Positions 8,833 to 17,318 of a DNA stretch of 64,000 nt are shown one piece after another. Within the stretch, counting starts at the first letter, position 1, and each line of letters starts with the position of its first letter. The notes below the pieces were generated by a model, which saw only the letters and a program-made list of their open reading frames with translations, ran no database searches and had not been told where the DNA came from. Origin of the DNA: Flavobacteriales bacterium (GTDB lineage: Bacteria > Bacteroidota > Bacteroidia > Flavobacteriales_D > Sanyastnellaceae); NCBI GenBank assembly GCA_015665315.1, contig JADFAK010000145.1, positions 1 through 64,000 on the forward strand, read 5' to 3'. Made by a program: the position numbers and the translations under genes.

Positions 8833-9564
8833 CTAAAAAAGATAGGCTACTTGAATCTGTGGCACTAGTAGATTTCTGCCGAATTCAAAAACGATCAAAC
8901 CACTTCTATAGTCGATAAATTCATCTACAATAGGTGAGCTTTTATCGTCTACCCAAAACCCATACGAATTGGTATTGGTTAATTCGGCAACGATAGGAAT
9001 AACACCCGTTTTAACTTCCCCTCCGACAAGAAAATGCTCTCCTAAAATGGTTTGCCAACCCACCTTAAACCAAAACTGTGCCTTGATATATTTTAGTTCG
9101 TAGTCCCTCAGAATAAACTCTCCGGATTCTAAAAACCTGAAAGAATCGTTGACCTTGTAGTAATCTAGTGTAAAATCCATTCCCCAATAAGTTCCTATGG
9201 GTGAGATAGATCCGGTCGTGTATCTAAATCTTCTGAAGCCAACCTTTCCTCCATAGCCAACCAGATTATTATGCTCCATTTCTGTGCGGCTACTATGTTG
9301 CCTACCTCCGACGCTATATGGATACCTTGCTCCCACAGAATATTGCCCCCCCACAGAAACCTCCAAATTTCGGTTCACTGTTCGGGCGATTGATAAGCCT
9401 AAACATTTATTCCAGGGTCGGGCATAAAATGAAAAACGTTGGTATGAAGTAATATCCCCATGGATATAAACAGCGGTCTTTCTACCCAAATAACCTCCTT
9501 GAGCATTCAATACTTCCACATTGGCCAAGAAAGAAAGCAGGAAAAAGAGAAAAATTCTAGTCAT
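8833..9564 (-). CDS. Secreted protein, probable outer-membrane beta-barrel
   Basis: 243 residues with a signal peptide (MTRIFLFFLLSFLANVEVLNA). The rest is rich in alternating aromatic/polar stretches and ends in an aromatic residue (VAYLF), as outer-membrane barrels do. No family recognised. Its ATG overlaps the 3' end of the M48 protease gene by 8 nt, so the two are very likely co-expressed and may act in the same envelope process. Confidence 0.6.
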   Translation of the reverse strand: MTRIFLFFLLSFLANVEVLNAQGGYLGRKTAVYIHGDITSYQRFSFYARPWNKCLGLSIARTVNRNLEVSVGGQYSVGARYPYSVGGRQHSSRTEMEHNNLVGYGGKVGFRRFRYTTGSISPIGTYWGMDFTLDYYKVNDSFRFLESGEFILRDYELKYIKAQFWFKVGWQTILGEHFLVGGEVKTGVIPIVAELTNTNSYGFWVDDKSSPIVDEFIDYRSGLIVFEFGRNLLVPQIQVAYLF

Positions 9565-11674
9565 GGCTAATGGATTGAACCAAATCGTAAATATGGTGTT
9601 TGATGATCTGATCTTTATTCTTGACCCCTTTGATTTCGCGCCCTTCGGAATAAATCACTGTTGAGGCATTAAAGTCGTACAAGGAATAGACAAAGTAGGA
9701 TTCATACTTAGCTTTCCAGGTGTGATACAGGTAGAATGGAATCCCTACGACTGTCATCAGTGGTAGAATCATACCAGCCGAAAGGAAGAAATCATAGGAT
9801 GCCGAACGTTCGGTATACATCCCTGCGACTAGCATGTAATTGCAATTGTATTTCTTTCTAAGCAACTCAATATCTTCCGTATAAATAGAGGCGTTTGCAA
9901 AGTCCTTATGGATATCGATATCGTTCATCCAATCTTGGATAAGCATCATATCATTCAGTTTGTCCACATCTGACGCCGAAAAATTGCTCACATCAAGAAC
10001 GCTGTATGCTCTTTCAAAATCCTGTAGCTGTTTCTCTAGTGTCTGAATGAAAAATGATTCTCGTTCCTCGCCCCCGAGAAAATCTATATACTCTGGTTTT
10101 CTGCTATCGGCTTGGTAATAGAAAGGACTATACACTAAAATTGAATCGGCGTTTAGTTTTGCCCCTACCCTCAAAGCCTTTTTAGTTTCTTTCATCGAAG
10201 CATAAGTACTCGAAGCACCTTTTTTGGATCTTTTTCTTTCCGCTAGTTCGTCATCCGATTTTTCCCAAAGTTCTCTCCACAACGTATCGGATGCTGCTAG
10301 TTCCAAATATTCCATTCCATTGAAAATTCTGCTACTATTATACGCTACACCCACCTCTCTCACTTTATACCCAGTTTCCTTGATAATTTCCTTCATCAAG
10401 CTATGGTATACGTCGAGATAATATCTCTCTTCCGGATGTGCTCGGTGCAAGTTAAACGCATGGCGAATCGCTACAACGAGGATCTCCTCACTTCTCATGT
10501 CATCAAGTAACTCGGCTAAATCATCCTCAATTCCTTGATCGTTCAGCGAAAATTTGGTCATAAAGCGCCCATTGACATGAGCCATGGAAAGTTTATAGAG
10601 CGACTCCATCAAACTTCTTTCTAGATATTGGTTCCCTGGAAACTCTTTGAGCATTGTCAAAGAATGATAAAACCCAGAAACAAACAAATCCTCAGCATTG
10701 TAATATCGGGCCATATCCAATCTGGACAAATCACGAACTCTTAAAAATTCCTCCTCAGACACCAAAAACTTTGCACCTTCATCCTTAATGCTTCCGCCCA
10801 ATTTCTTTTTTAGTTCCCGTCGCCTTTCATCGGTCCCTGGATGTGTTGTAAGCTCATCATCAACAACCAAAACAACTTTGGAAGGCTGAATAGAGGTCAC
10901 AGAATCAGGAAAAGCAAAACCCTGAGGCCTGAAAGGCTCCAAGTCAACTTCTTGGAAAGAGTACGGAAAGGAAGCACTATCTAACACATCGAACACACTG
11001 TAAGCATACTTCTCGTTGTAACCTGCATTTAAGAATAAGTCGATACCCTTTATGTCGGCTTCTGTTTCCAAATTTCGGTTATAGGCATGTTTTCGAAATA
11101 TCTTTTCATTCACACCACTGCTCCCCATGAACTCCACTTGATTCTGAATCTTCACTTCTTCGAGCACCAAATTCGAATTATGGTTATTGATAAAATGGAT
11201 CGATTCGTGGGCGAGAATAAAGGCTAGCTCGGCCTCATTTCTCACTTTACTCATGAGACCTAAATTGACCAAAATGATTCCCTGCTCTGTGGCGTAGGCA
11301 TTGACATATGGATTACGCACCATTAACACCTTCATCTTTTTGCGCACTTCAGGCTCGTTGGCCAAGAGTTTATCTAAGACTTTCTCTACATAATTCCCAA
11401 CCTCGCTATTGACCAGTACTGTGCCATTTGTAAGATTGTAATCCATAAAGAAATGCGTGCGCAAATAGAAGCTGATCATCGCCTCCTTTTCTTTGGTTGT
11501 CATTGTATCCAGACGAGCATCATTGGCTATATCGGAATAGAATTTCTCGCTGCTACTGGACAAGTATTCAGCACTTAACAAACCTGTGGATCTCAAGCCA
11601 TCAAAGTCGTCATACTGCGCAGTAAAATGTAGAAAGCTCAAGAGCGCACAAGAAATAAGAAGTGCATTTCTCAT
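9557..11674 (-). CDS. M48-family metalloprotease, periplasmic, with long C-terminal region
   Basis: 705 residues. A signal peptide (first 20 residues) is followed by an M48 peptidase domain: zinc site HESIH at 156-160 and the third ligand in ETEADIKG near 204, preceded by NAYATEQGIILVNLGL, typical of BepA/Oma1-type enzymes. Beyond about residue 300 lies a long region without recognised domains, with two hydrophobic stretches near the C-terminus (MILPLMTVVGIPFYLYH). BepA-like proteases assist and clear outer-membrane proteins; that role here is inferred from the coupled barrel-like gene downstream. About 200-400 residues longer than simple M48 proteins. Confidence 0.82.
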   Translation of the reverse strand: MRNALLISCALLSFLHFTAQYDDFDGLRSTGLLSAEYLSSSSEKFYSDIANDARLDTMTTKEKEAMISFYLRTHFFMDYNLTNGTVLVNSEVGNYVEKVLDKLLANEPEVRKKMKVLMVRNPYVNAYATEQGIILVNLGLMSKVRNEAELAFILAHESIHFINNHNSNLVLEEVKIQNQVEFMGSSGVNEKIFRKHAYNRNLETEADIKGIDLFLNAGYNEKYAYSVFDVLDSASFPYSFQEVDLEPFRPQGFAFPDSVTSIQPSKVVLVVDDELTTHPGTDERRRELKKKLGGSIKDEGAKFLVSEEEFLRVRDLSRLDMARYYNAEDLFVSGFYHSLTMLKEFPGNQYLERSLMESLYKLSMAHVNGRFMTKFSLNDQGIEDDLAELLDDMRSEEILVVAIRHAFNLHRAHPEERYYLDVYHSLMKEIIKETGYKVREVGVAYNSSRIFNGMEYLELAASDTLWRELWEKSDDELAERKRSKKGASSTYASMKETKKALRVGAKLNADSILVYSPFYYQADSRKPEYIDFLGGEERESFFIQTLEKQLQDFERAYSVLDVSNFSASDVDKLNDMMLIQDWMNDIDIHKDFANASIYTEDIELLRKKYNCNYMLVAGMYTERSASYDFFLSAGMILPLMTVVGIPFYLYHTWKAKYESYFVYSLYDFNASTVIYSEGREIKGVKNKDQIIKHHIYDLVQSISHD

Positions 11675-11736
11675 TTAGTATCTGATTAATGTGTGAGCAA
11701 AATACAATAATTTGTGCTCCGTAAAAAATGGAAAAA

Positions 11737-11751
11737 TGGGTCTTTGTCCCA
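11737..11751 (-). terminator. Possible weak terminator after pyrF
   Basis: On the minus strand TGGGAC-aaa-GACCCA (one A/A mismatch) is followed by ATTTTTCC. The stem is short, but it lies 37 nt after the pyrF stop with a U-run behind it. Confidence 0.3.
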
Positions 11752-11787
11752 CGATCAGGTATTTTTCAAACCATTTAGGTATACCGA

Positions 11788-12594
11788 TTAAAGGTCAAAG
11801 AACTCAGCCATCTGCAATTGCAGTTTTTCGGCTTCTTGTTTAGCGCTTTGCGCAAATGTCTCACCTGCCCCCGCATAAATTATCCCGCGAGAACTATTGA
11901 CTAACAGTCCGCACTCTTTATTGGAACCATGCTTAACCACCTCATCTAAACTTCCTCCCTGAGCTCCGACCCCTGGGACAAGTAAAAAGTGATTTGGTAC
12001 TTCTTCACGTACTTTTGCCAACAATTCACCTCGTGTGGCGCCGGCAACGTACATGATGTTCTTTTCACTTCCCCATGTAGAAGAGGTCTTCAGAACATGT
12101 TGAAAAAGGTGTTTACCATGGGATTTGAGCATCTGAAAATCCATGGCCCCAGGGTTCGAAGTCAAAGCCAATAGAATCGCCCATTTATCCTGGTAGTCAA
12201 GAAAGGGGCTCACTGAATCAATTCCCATGTACGGAGCGACAGTTACAGAATCGAAGCTCATGTACTTGAAGAATGTGTCGGCGTAGTACTTTGACGTGTT
12301 TCCAATGTCGCCTCTTTTGGCATCGGCAATGGTGAAAACATCCTCAGGTATGATTTCCAATGTTTTCTTCAGCGTGTCCCATCCTTTGGAGCCCAATTTT
12401 TCATAGAAGGCAATGTTTGGCTTGAACGCCACAGCAAAATCACTCGTAGCCTCAATTATTTGCTTGTTGAATTCAAAAATGGGATCTTCAAATTGCAGCA
12501 AATGTTCAGGAATTTTTTCCAGGTCGGAATCCAGACCTACGCACAAAAAGGACTTCTTTCGTTGGATATTCTTTATTAACTGATCTCTAGTCAT
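11788..12594 (-). CDS. pyrF: Orotidine 5'-phosphate decarboxylase
   Basis: Last step of de novo UMP synthesis: decarboxylates OMP. 268 residues, the longer type-2 form. The catalytic Asp-Lys-Asp set is in DAKRGDI at 91-97, with substrate residues in CVGLDSD (18-24), FKPN (57-60) and PGVGAQGG near 215. It is the third gene of purM-prfA-pyrF, 8 nt after prfA; nucleotide synthesis genes thus bracket a release factor, an order seen in other Bacteroidota. Confidence 0.96.
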   Translation of the reverse strand: MTRDQLIKNIQRKKSFLCVGLDSDLEKIPEHLLQFEDPIFEFNKQIIEATSDFAVAFKPNIAFYEKLGSKGWDTLKKTLEIIPEDVFTIADAKRGDIGNTSKYYADTFFKYMSFDSVTVAPYMGIDSVSPFLDYQDKWAILLALTSNPGAMDFQMLKSHGKHLFQHVLKTSSTWGSEKNIMYVAGATRGELLAKVREEVPNHFLLVPGVGAQGGSLDEVVKHGSNKECGLLVNSSRGIIYAGAGETFAQSAKQEAEKLQLQMAEFFDL

Positions 12595-12602
12595 AGCTTT
12601 CT

Positions 12603-13688
12603 TTAAGCTGATTCCTGCCCGGCTTGCAATTTCGAGGCATTTTCAGCCATTTTCAACGCATCGATTACGGGATCAAGATCACCATCAATCGTTTGCTGCA
12701 GTGTATACAATGTCAAGTTGATTCTATGATCGGTGACACGGCCTTGCGGATAATTATAGGTACGTATTTTGGCCGAACGATCTCCCGTTGAAACAAGGGT
12801 CTTTCTTTCCGCGGCTCGTTCAGCATTTCTCTTTTCCAATTCGGCTTCGTACAGACGCGAGCGCATAACCGATAGCGCTTTCTCGTAGTTCTTGTGCTGA
12901 GACCGACCGTCTTGGCATTCCACCACTACCCCCGTGGGTATATGCGTAATTCGAACGGCAGATTCGGTCTTGTTCACGTGTTGTCCACCAGCACCAGAGG
13001 CACGATACGTGTCTTTTTTTAGGTCAGACACATTGAGTTGAACATCAACCTCATCGGCTTCAGGCATTACTGCAACCGTAGCAGCTGATGTATGCACACG
13101 GCCTTGAGATTCGGTTGCCGGCACACGTTGGACACGATGCACTCCGGACTCATACTTCATGGTTCCGTAAATATCTTCACCTGAAATTGAAAAAACAATC
13201 TCTTTGAATCCACCGGCTGTTCCTTCGTTGATATTGGCGATCTCCATTTTCCATCCTCTATCTTCGACATACTTCGAATACATTCGAAATAGATCGCCTG
13301 CGAATATGCTTGCTTCATCACCTCCTGTTCCGGCGCGAATTTCAACGATGCAATCTTTGGCATCTTCGGGATCCACGGGAATGAGCATGACTTTGATATC
13401 TTCTTCAAGTTCCAGTTGTCGCTTTTCCAAAGACAGCAATTCCTCTTTGGCCATCTCCTTCATTTCTGGATCGTCCTCTGTCTTCAACATAGCCTTACTT
13501 GATACAATGTTTTCGAGGACCGATTTGTACTCGCCAAACATCACATCAAACTTGCCCAAATCTTTGTATTCCTTCATCAATTTGGAATAAGCCTTTTGGT
13601 CAGAAATAATGGCAGGATCCACAATTTGCTTCGATACTTCATGGTATCGATCGGCGATCGCGGCTAATTTATCAAGTAGATTATTCAT
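12603..13688 (-). CDS. prfA: Peptide chain release factor 1
   Basis: 361-residue release factor for UAA/UAG stops. The peptidyl-tRNA hydrolysis motif GGQ is at 234-236 and the stop-codon recognition tripeptide PAT at 190-192, which is the RF1 (PxT) type and not the SPF of RF2. Acidic N-terminal helical domain and basic C-terminal domain complete the normal architecture. Starts 2 nt after the purM stop, so it is coupled to it. Confidence 0.97.
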   Translation of the reverse strand: MNNLLDKLAAIADRYHEVSKQIVDPAIISDQKAYSKLMKEYKDLGKFDVMFGEYKSVLENIVSSKAMLKTEDDPEMKEMAKEELLSLEKRQLELEEDIKVMLIPVDPEDAKDCIVEIRAGTGGDEASIFAGDLFRMYSKYVEDRGWKMEIANINEGTAGGFKEIVFSISGEDIYGTMKYESGVHRVQRVPATESQGRVHTSAATVAVMPEADEVDVQLNVSDLKKDTYRASGAGGQHVNKTESAVRITHIPTGVVVECQDGRSQHKNYEKALSVMRSRLYEAELEKRNAERAAERKTLVSTGDRSAKIRTYNYPQGRVTDHRINLTLYTLQQTIDGDLDPVIDALKMAENASKLQAGQESA

Positions 13689-13690
13689 GT

Positions 13691-14884
13691 TTATCCTTCG
13701 TAAACAAACTTTCCGTGTTCAGATTCTATGGTCACTTTCTTTCCTTCTATTTCCTCACATCGACCAATTACTTTTGCGGGAATATTAAATCCGTTGGCCA
13801 AATCAATAAGTGCGAGCGCGGTAGTTGCATCCGTATAGACCTCAAGTCGGTGGCCCATATTGAATACTTTGTACATCTCTCTCCAATCTGTGCCAGACTC
13901 ATCTTGGATGAGTTTAAATAATATCGGTGTAGGAAATAGCGCATCTTTAATGACGTGCACATTGTCTACAAAATGCAATACTTTGGTTTGCGCTCCACCA
14001 CTGCAATGGACCATCCCATGTATATCGGACCTATGAGACTCAAGGATCTTTTGGACCAAAGGTGCATAAGTACGTGTTGGCGAGAGGACCAATTTTCCAG
14101 CGTCCAAGGGGACACCATCCACATTATCGGTCAACGCTTTCGATCCGCTATAGACAAACTGCTCATCCGTTTTTGGATCGAAGCTCTCGGGGTACTTGGT
14201 GGCCAAAGACTTTCTAAAAACATCATGTCGCGCGGAAGTCAAACCATTGCTCCCCATTCCTCCATTGAACTCTGACTCATATGAAGCTTGTCCATCGCTT
14301 GCAAATGCCACGACCACATCTCCTGGGCGAATATTGGCATTGTCGACAACTTCGTCCCGGCGCATTCTACAAACCACTGTGGAGTCCACTATGATGGTGC
14401 GCACTAAATCACCGACATCGGCCGTTTCACCACCCGTTGATTCTATCCCAATGCCATGAGACCTCAAATCGGCTAGAAGCTCTTCTGTTCCATTGATAAT
14501 CGCCGACAAAACCTCGCCTGGAATAAGGTGTTTGTTTCGACCAATGGTCGAAGAAACAAGGATATTGTTGGTAGCTCCAACGCAAATGAGGTCATCAATA
14601 TTCATGATCAAGGCATCTTGGGCAATTCCCTTCCACACGCTTAAATCACCTGTTTCCTTCCAGTACATATAGGCAAGCGACGACTTGGTACCAGCACCAT
14701 CGGCGTGCATGACGATACAGTGCTCATCGCTTCCGGTGAGCGTGTCGGGAACAATTTTACAGAAGGCTTTTGGAAACAAACCCTTGTCGATATTCTTAAT
14801 AGCTGCGTGAACATCCTCTTTTCCCGCCGACACTCCGCGGGCCATATATCTAGATTCTGTTGCGGCTTTTTTCTGTTCAGACAT
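13691..14884 (-). CDS. purM: Phosphoribosylformylglycinamidine cyclo-ligase (AIR synthetase)
   Basis: ATP-dependent closure of FGAM to aminoimidazole ribonucleotide in purine synthesis. 397 residues, longer than the about 345 of the E. coli enzyme but usual for Bacteroidota. Seen: metal/ATP loop DGAGTKSSLAY, NIDDLICVGAT, the glycine-rich GMGSNGLTSAR and HCSGGAQTKVLHF. First gene of purM-prfA-pyrF. The leader (14885-14963) shows no clear sigma-ABfr promoter. Confidence 0.94.
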   Translation of the reverse strand: MSEQKKAATESRYMARGVSAGKEDVHAAIKNIDKGLFPKAFCKIVPDTLTGSDEHCIVMHADGAGTKSSLAYMYWKETGDLSVWKGIAQDALIMNIDDLICVGATNNILVSSTIGRNKHLIPGEVLSAIINGTEELLADLRSHGIGIESTGGETADVGDLVRTIIVDSTVVCRMRRDEVVDNANIRPGDVVVAFASDGQASYESEFNGGMGSNGLTSARHDVFRKSLATKYPESFDPKTDEQFVYSGSKALTDNVDGVPLDAGKLVLSPTRTYAPLVQKILESHRSDIHGMVHCSGGAQTKVLHFVDNVHVIKDALFPTPILFKLIQDESGTDWREMYKVFNMGHRLEVYTDATTALALIDLANGFNIPAKVIGRCEEIEGKKVTIESEHGKFVYEG

Positions 14885-14963
14885 GGTAATACTCGATCAA
14901 AAATGGATCAATAAATTTCAATTAGAATTGGCTGTGATATAAGCCATAAGCACAAATAAAAAA

Positions 14964-14992
14964 GAGGCCGTCCGAATATTTCGGACGGCCTC
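14964..14992 (-). terminator. Strong rho-independent terminator of the PorE-like gene
   Basis: A perfect 13-bp stem (GAGGCCGTCCGAA / TTCGGACGGCCTC) with a TAT loop; on the minus strand it runs into CTTTTTTTATTTG. It ends the transcript of the OmpA-family gene at 15019-17016 and insulates purM. Confidence 0.9.
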
Positions 14993-15018
14993 AAAGTTAT
15001 GAGATATTAATGAATCTT

Positions 15019-17016
15019 CTAGTTATTATCAGGCTCAACAAAATCGTAGCTAATAATTTTAAATACCGTTCTTCTGTTCACCTGGTGAGCTTGCTCTTGC
15101 TCCTCTTCAGTGGCCATAGCGTTAATCGCCTTATCACTAATAATTGGCTGAGATTTACCCAGTCCGAGTGGCTTCATTCGCAATGGATGAATACCTTTCG
15201 TAATCAAGTAATTCACACAAGTCTCGGCACGACGTTGCGACAGACTTTGGTTATAGTCGGCCTTACCACGTGTATCGGTGTGAGCTTCAAGTTGAATCAC
15301 AAAAGTCGGATTCCTTGTAAGCAAGTCATACAGATAATTCAATGAATCTGCAGAATTCACTTCGTCGTTGATCAGAAGTTCACTCTTATCAAAAGGATAC
15401 AATACCAAAGGAAGGTCGTACTCAGTATTCAAGATAATTGGCTGCAAGAAGTACTCACGAGCAAATGTTGTTGATTCAGTAAGTCCGATCGTCGAGAATT
15501 GATCACCAGTACCGATATAGCCGTCCTTGGCTACATCAACCGAGTAATTTGTTTCTGCAATAATCTGACCTTCGCATAAAGCAAATCCGCCATTGCCATC
15601 GGTGACAATTTCGTATGATGATCCGTCTGTTCCTTGAACTATTACTTTAGCATCCGCGATTGGATTACCGCTATCGAAGTCATATACAGTTGCTTTCAAG
15701 CAAAACTCCAAAGGAGGCATTTTGAAGCTGTAGATATCATCCTTTCCTTTTCCACCTGGGCGGTTAGAAGAGAAAAATCCTTGATCCTTATCACCGTCGA
15801 AGATAATACCGAAATCTTCAGAAGAAGAGTTGATTGGATATTGCAAGTTCGTAGGATTCTCCCATTGCATTTCACCAACATTATCAGCTTTGAAGATATC
15901 CAGTCCGCCTAACCCACTTAGACCATTCGAAGAAAAGTAAAGTGATCCGTTCTCGTGAACGAATGGGAACATCTCGTCTCCAGTCGTATTAATCTTATCT
16001 CCTAAGTTCTGAGGCTTACCCCATGTCTTTGCTTTTCTATCATAGGCAATATACCAAAGGTCCTTACCTCCATAGCCGCCTGGCATGTCAGATGCAAAAA
16101 TCATGTTCATATCGTCTGGCGTCAAAGTCGGATGACCTACTTGTGAAGAATCATTGCAACCGTCACACTCTCTTTCGATAATTGGAACCAATTCACTTAC
16201 ACCAAACTCTTTACCTTGCTTCTTTACCGTATAAATATCGCAGGCAAAATTTCCTTTCTTCGTGTAGATACAGCGCGTGAAATACATGTTACTTGCCTTC
16301 TTATCAAATGCCGCAGCACCTTCATTCGAAGTCGTATTCACGGTGTTGTTCAAGGGTGTTGGCGTACTCCATTTACCTTTCTTATCGCGAGAAGAAGTGA
16401 ATAAGTCCATAAAACTCTCACCCGTGATTGGATCATCTCCTGAACCTACAGACGCTTGTCGTGATGAAGAGAAGACCAATTCATCATTTTTCTTCGAAGA
16501 GAAAACGGGAGAATAGTCAAACTGTCCTGAGTTAAGGACGATCTCATTTTCAACAAGATAACGCGTTGGTGGCTGGTCAATCATCAAAGCAGCGTTTTCG
16601 CAATCAGCAATTCGACCATTGGCCAAGCCTTTGTCGCCGCCTCTTTCAAGGTACTTCTGAAATTGAACAACCGCCTCATCGAACTTACCTTGCTCTCTCA
16701 AGCTCTCGGCATAGTTGAAGTAAACGTCATTGTTGGTCTTGTAATACTTGGCTGTAATTGCCTTTTCATACCATTCGGCTGCGCCAGCGCAGTCTTTCAT
16801 CAGTCGATGGCATTCGCCAATACGGAAGAGAACACGTCCCTTTTCCTCGATGCTGTTGATTTTTGGATAGACTCTTTTGTAAGCCTCGGCAGCTTCGTGA
16901 TAGCCTTCTCTATTGTATTGACTATCAGCATCCTCAGTGTATTTACTTTGGGCAGATACGGCAATCGCCAGAACAAGTGTGAAGCAGGTTAAGATCAGTC
17001 TTTGCGCTATTCTCAT
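15019..17016 (-). CDS. PorE-like T9SS-associated OmpA-family lipoprotein/outer-membrane protein
   Basis: 665 residues in the four-part layout known for PorE of the type IX secretion system: signal peptide, TPR repeats (about 25-150), WD40/PD40-like beta-propeller (about 170-430, with blades such as DELVFSSSR, NMIFASDMPGG, GSLYFSSNG), a carboxypeptidase-regulatory-like beta-sandwich (about 435-520), and a C-terminal OmpA domain (about 540-655) whose peptidoglycan-binding pattern HTDTRGKADYN...LSQRRAE is intact. PorE anchors the PorK/N or Sov-side machinery to peptidoglycan. Bacteroidota often have several proteins of this layout, so it may be a paralogue and not PorE itself. Monocistronic: own terminator at 14964-14992. 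The mature N-terminus has no lipobox (AQSKYTED). Confidence 0.75.
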   Translation of the reverse strand: MRIAQRLILTCFTLVLAIAVSAQSKYTEDADSQYNREGYHEAAEAYKRVYPKINSIEEKGRVLFRIGECHRLMKDCAGAAEWYEKAITAKYYKTNNDVYFNYAESLREQGKFDEAVVQFQKYLERGGDKGLANGRIADCENAALMIDQPPTRYLVENEIVLNSGQFDYSPVFSSKKNDELVFSSSRQASVGSGDDPITGESFMDLFTSSRDKKGKWSTPTPLNNTVNTTSNEGAAAFDKKASNMYFTRCIYTKKGNFACDIYTVKKQGKEFGVSELVPIIERECDGCNDSSQVGHPTLTPDDMNMIFASDMPGGYGGKDLWYIAYDRKAKTWGKPQNLGDKINTTGDEMFPFVHENGSLYFSSNGLSGLGGLDIFKADNVGEMQWENPTNLQYPINSSSEDFGIIFDGDKDQGFFSSNRPGGKGKDDIYSFKMPPLEFCLKATVYDFDSGNPIADAKVIVQGTDGSSYEIVTDGNGGFALCEGQIIAETNYSVDVAKDGYIGTGDQFSTIGLTESTTFAREYFLQPIILNTEYDLPLVLYPFDKSELLINDEVNSADSLNYLYDLLTRNPTFVIQLEAHTDTRGKADYNQSLSQRRAETCVNYLITKGIHPLRMKPLGLGKSQPIISDKAINAMATEEEQEQAHQVNRRTVFKIISYDFVEPDNN

Positions 17017-17055
17017 GGCATTAATGTTGTTTTCCAGGTTCCCTAATATGGAAAG

Positions 17056-17088
17056 CGAAAATACATAATTATATTTTAGTTAGACAAA
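17056..17088 (-). promoter_or_regulatory. Candidate promoter of the PorE-like gene; rest of the gap is empty
   Basis: Minus-strand TTTG (17085-17088), 21 nt, TATTTTCG (17056-17063, one mismatch to TAnnTTTG), about 40 nt ahead of the ATG at 17016. In the remaining 17089-17267 I see no gene; an 80-codon frame there runs through the glnN terminator and is rejected. Confidence 0.4.
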
Positions 17089-17267
17089 TTGCTCAAACTC
17101 CATAATCGACAAGAGTTTCAGCACGTCACCTTGATCATTTATCAGCAATTTGTCTTGAAGTTCACAAGATTCTTTGCCGAATGGTTTCAAAATCGACGCA
17201 CAATATAGGAGTATAACACGAGAAGTGAAAAAAGGATACACATTTTCTAATTCTCGGTCAAAATAAA

Positions 17268-17294
17268 GGCCGCCCAGTTGTAAACCGAGCGGCC
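17268..17294 (-). terminator. Rho-independent terminator of glnN
   Basis: 12-bp stem (GGCCGCTCGGTT / AACTGGGCGGCC, two G-U pairs) with a TAC loop, then TTTATTTT on the minus strand, 25 nt after the glnN stop. Confidence 0.85.
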
Positions 17295-17318
17295 AAATTA
17301 TTTTCGCTAGAGGATGTA

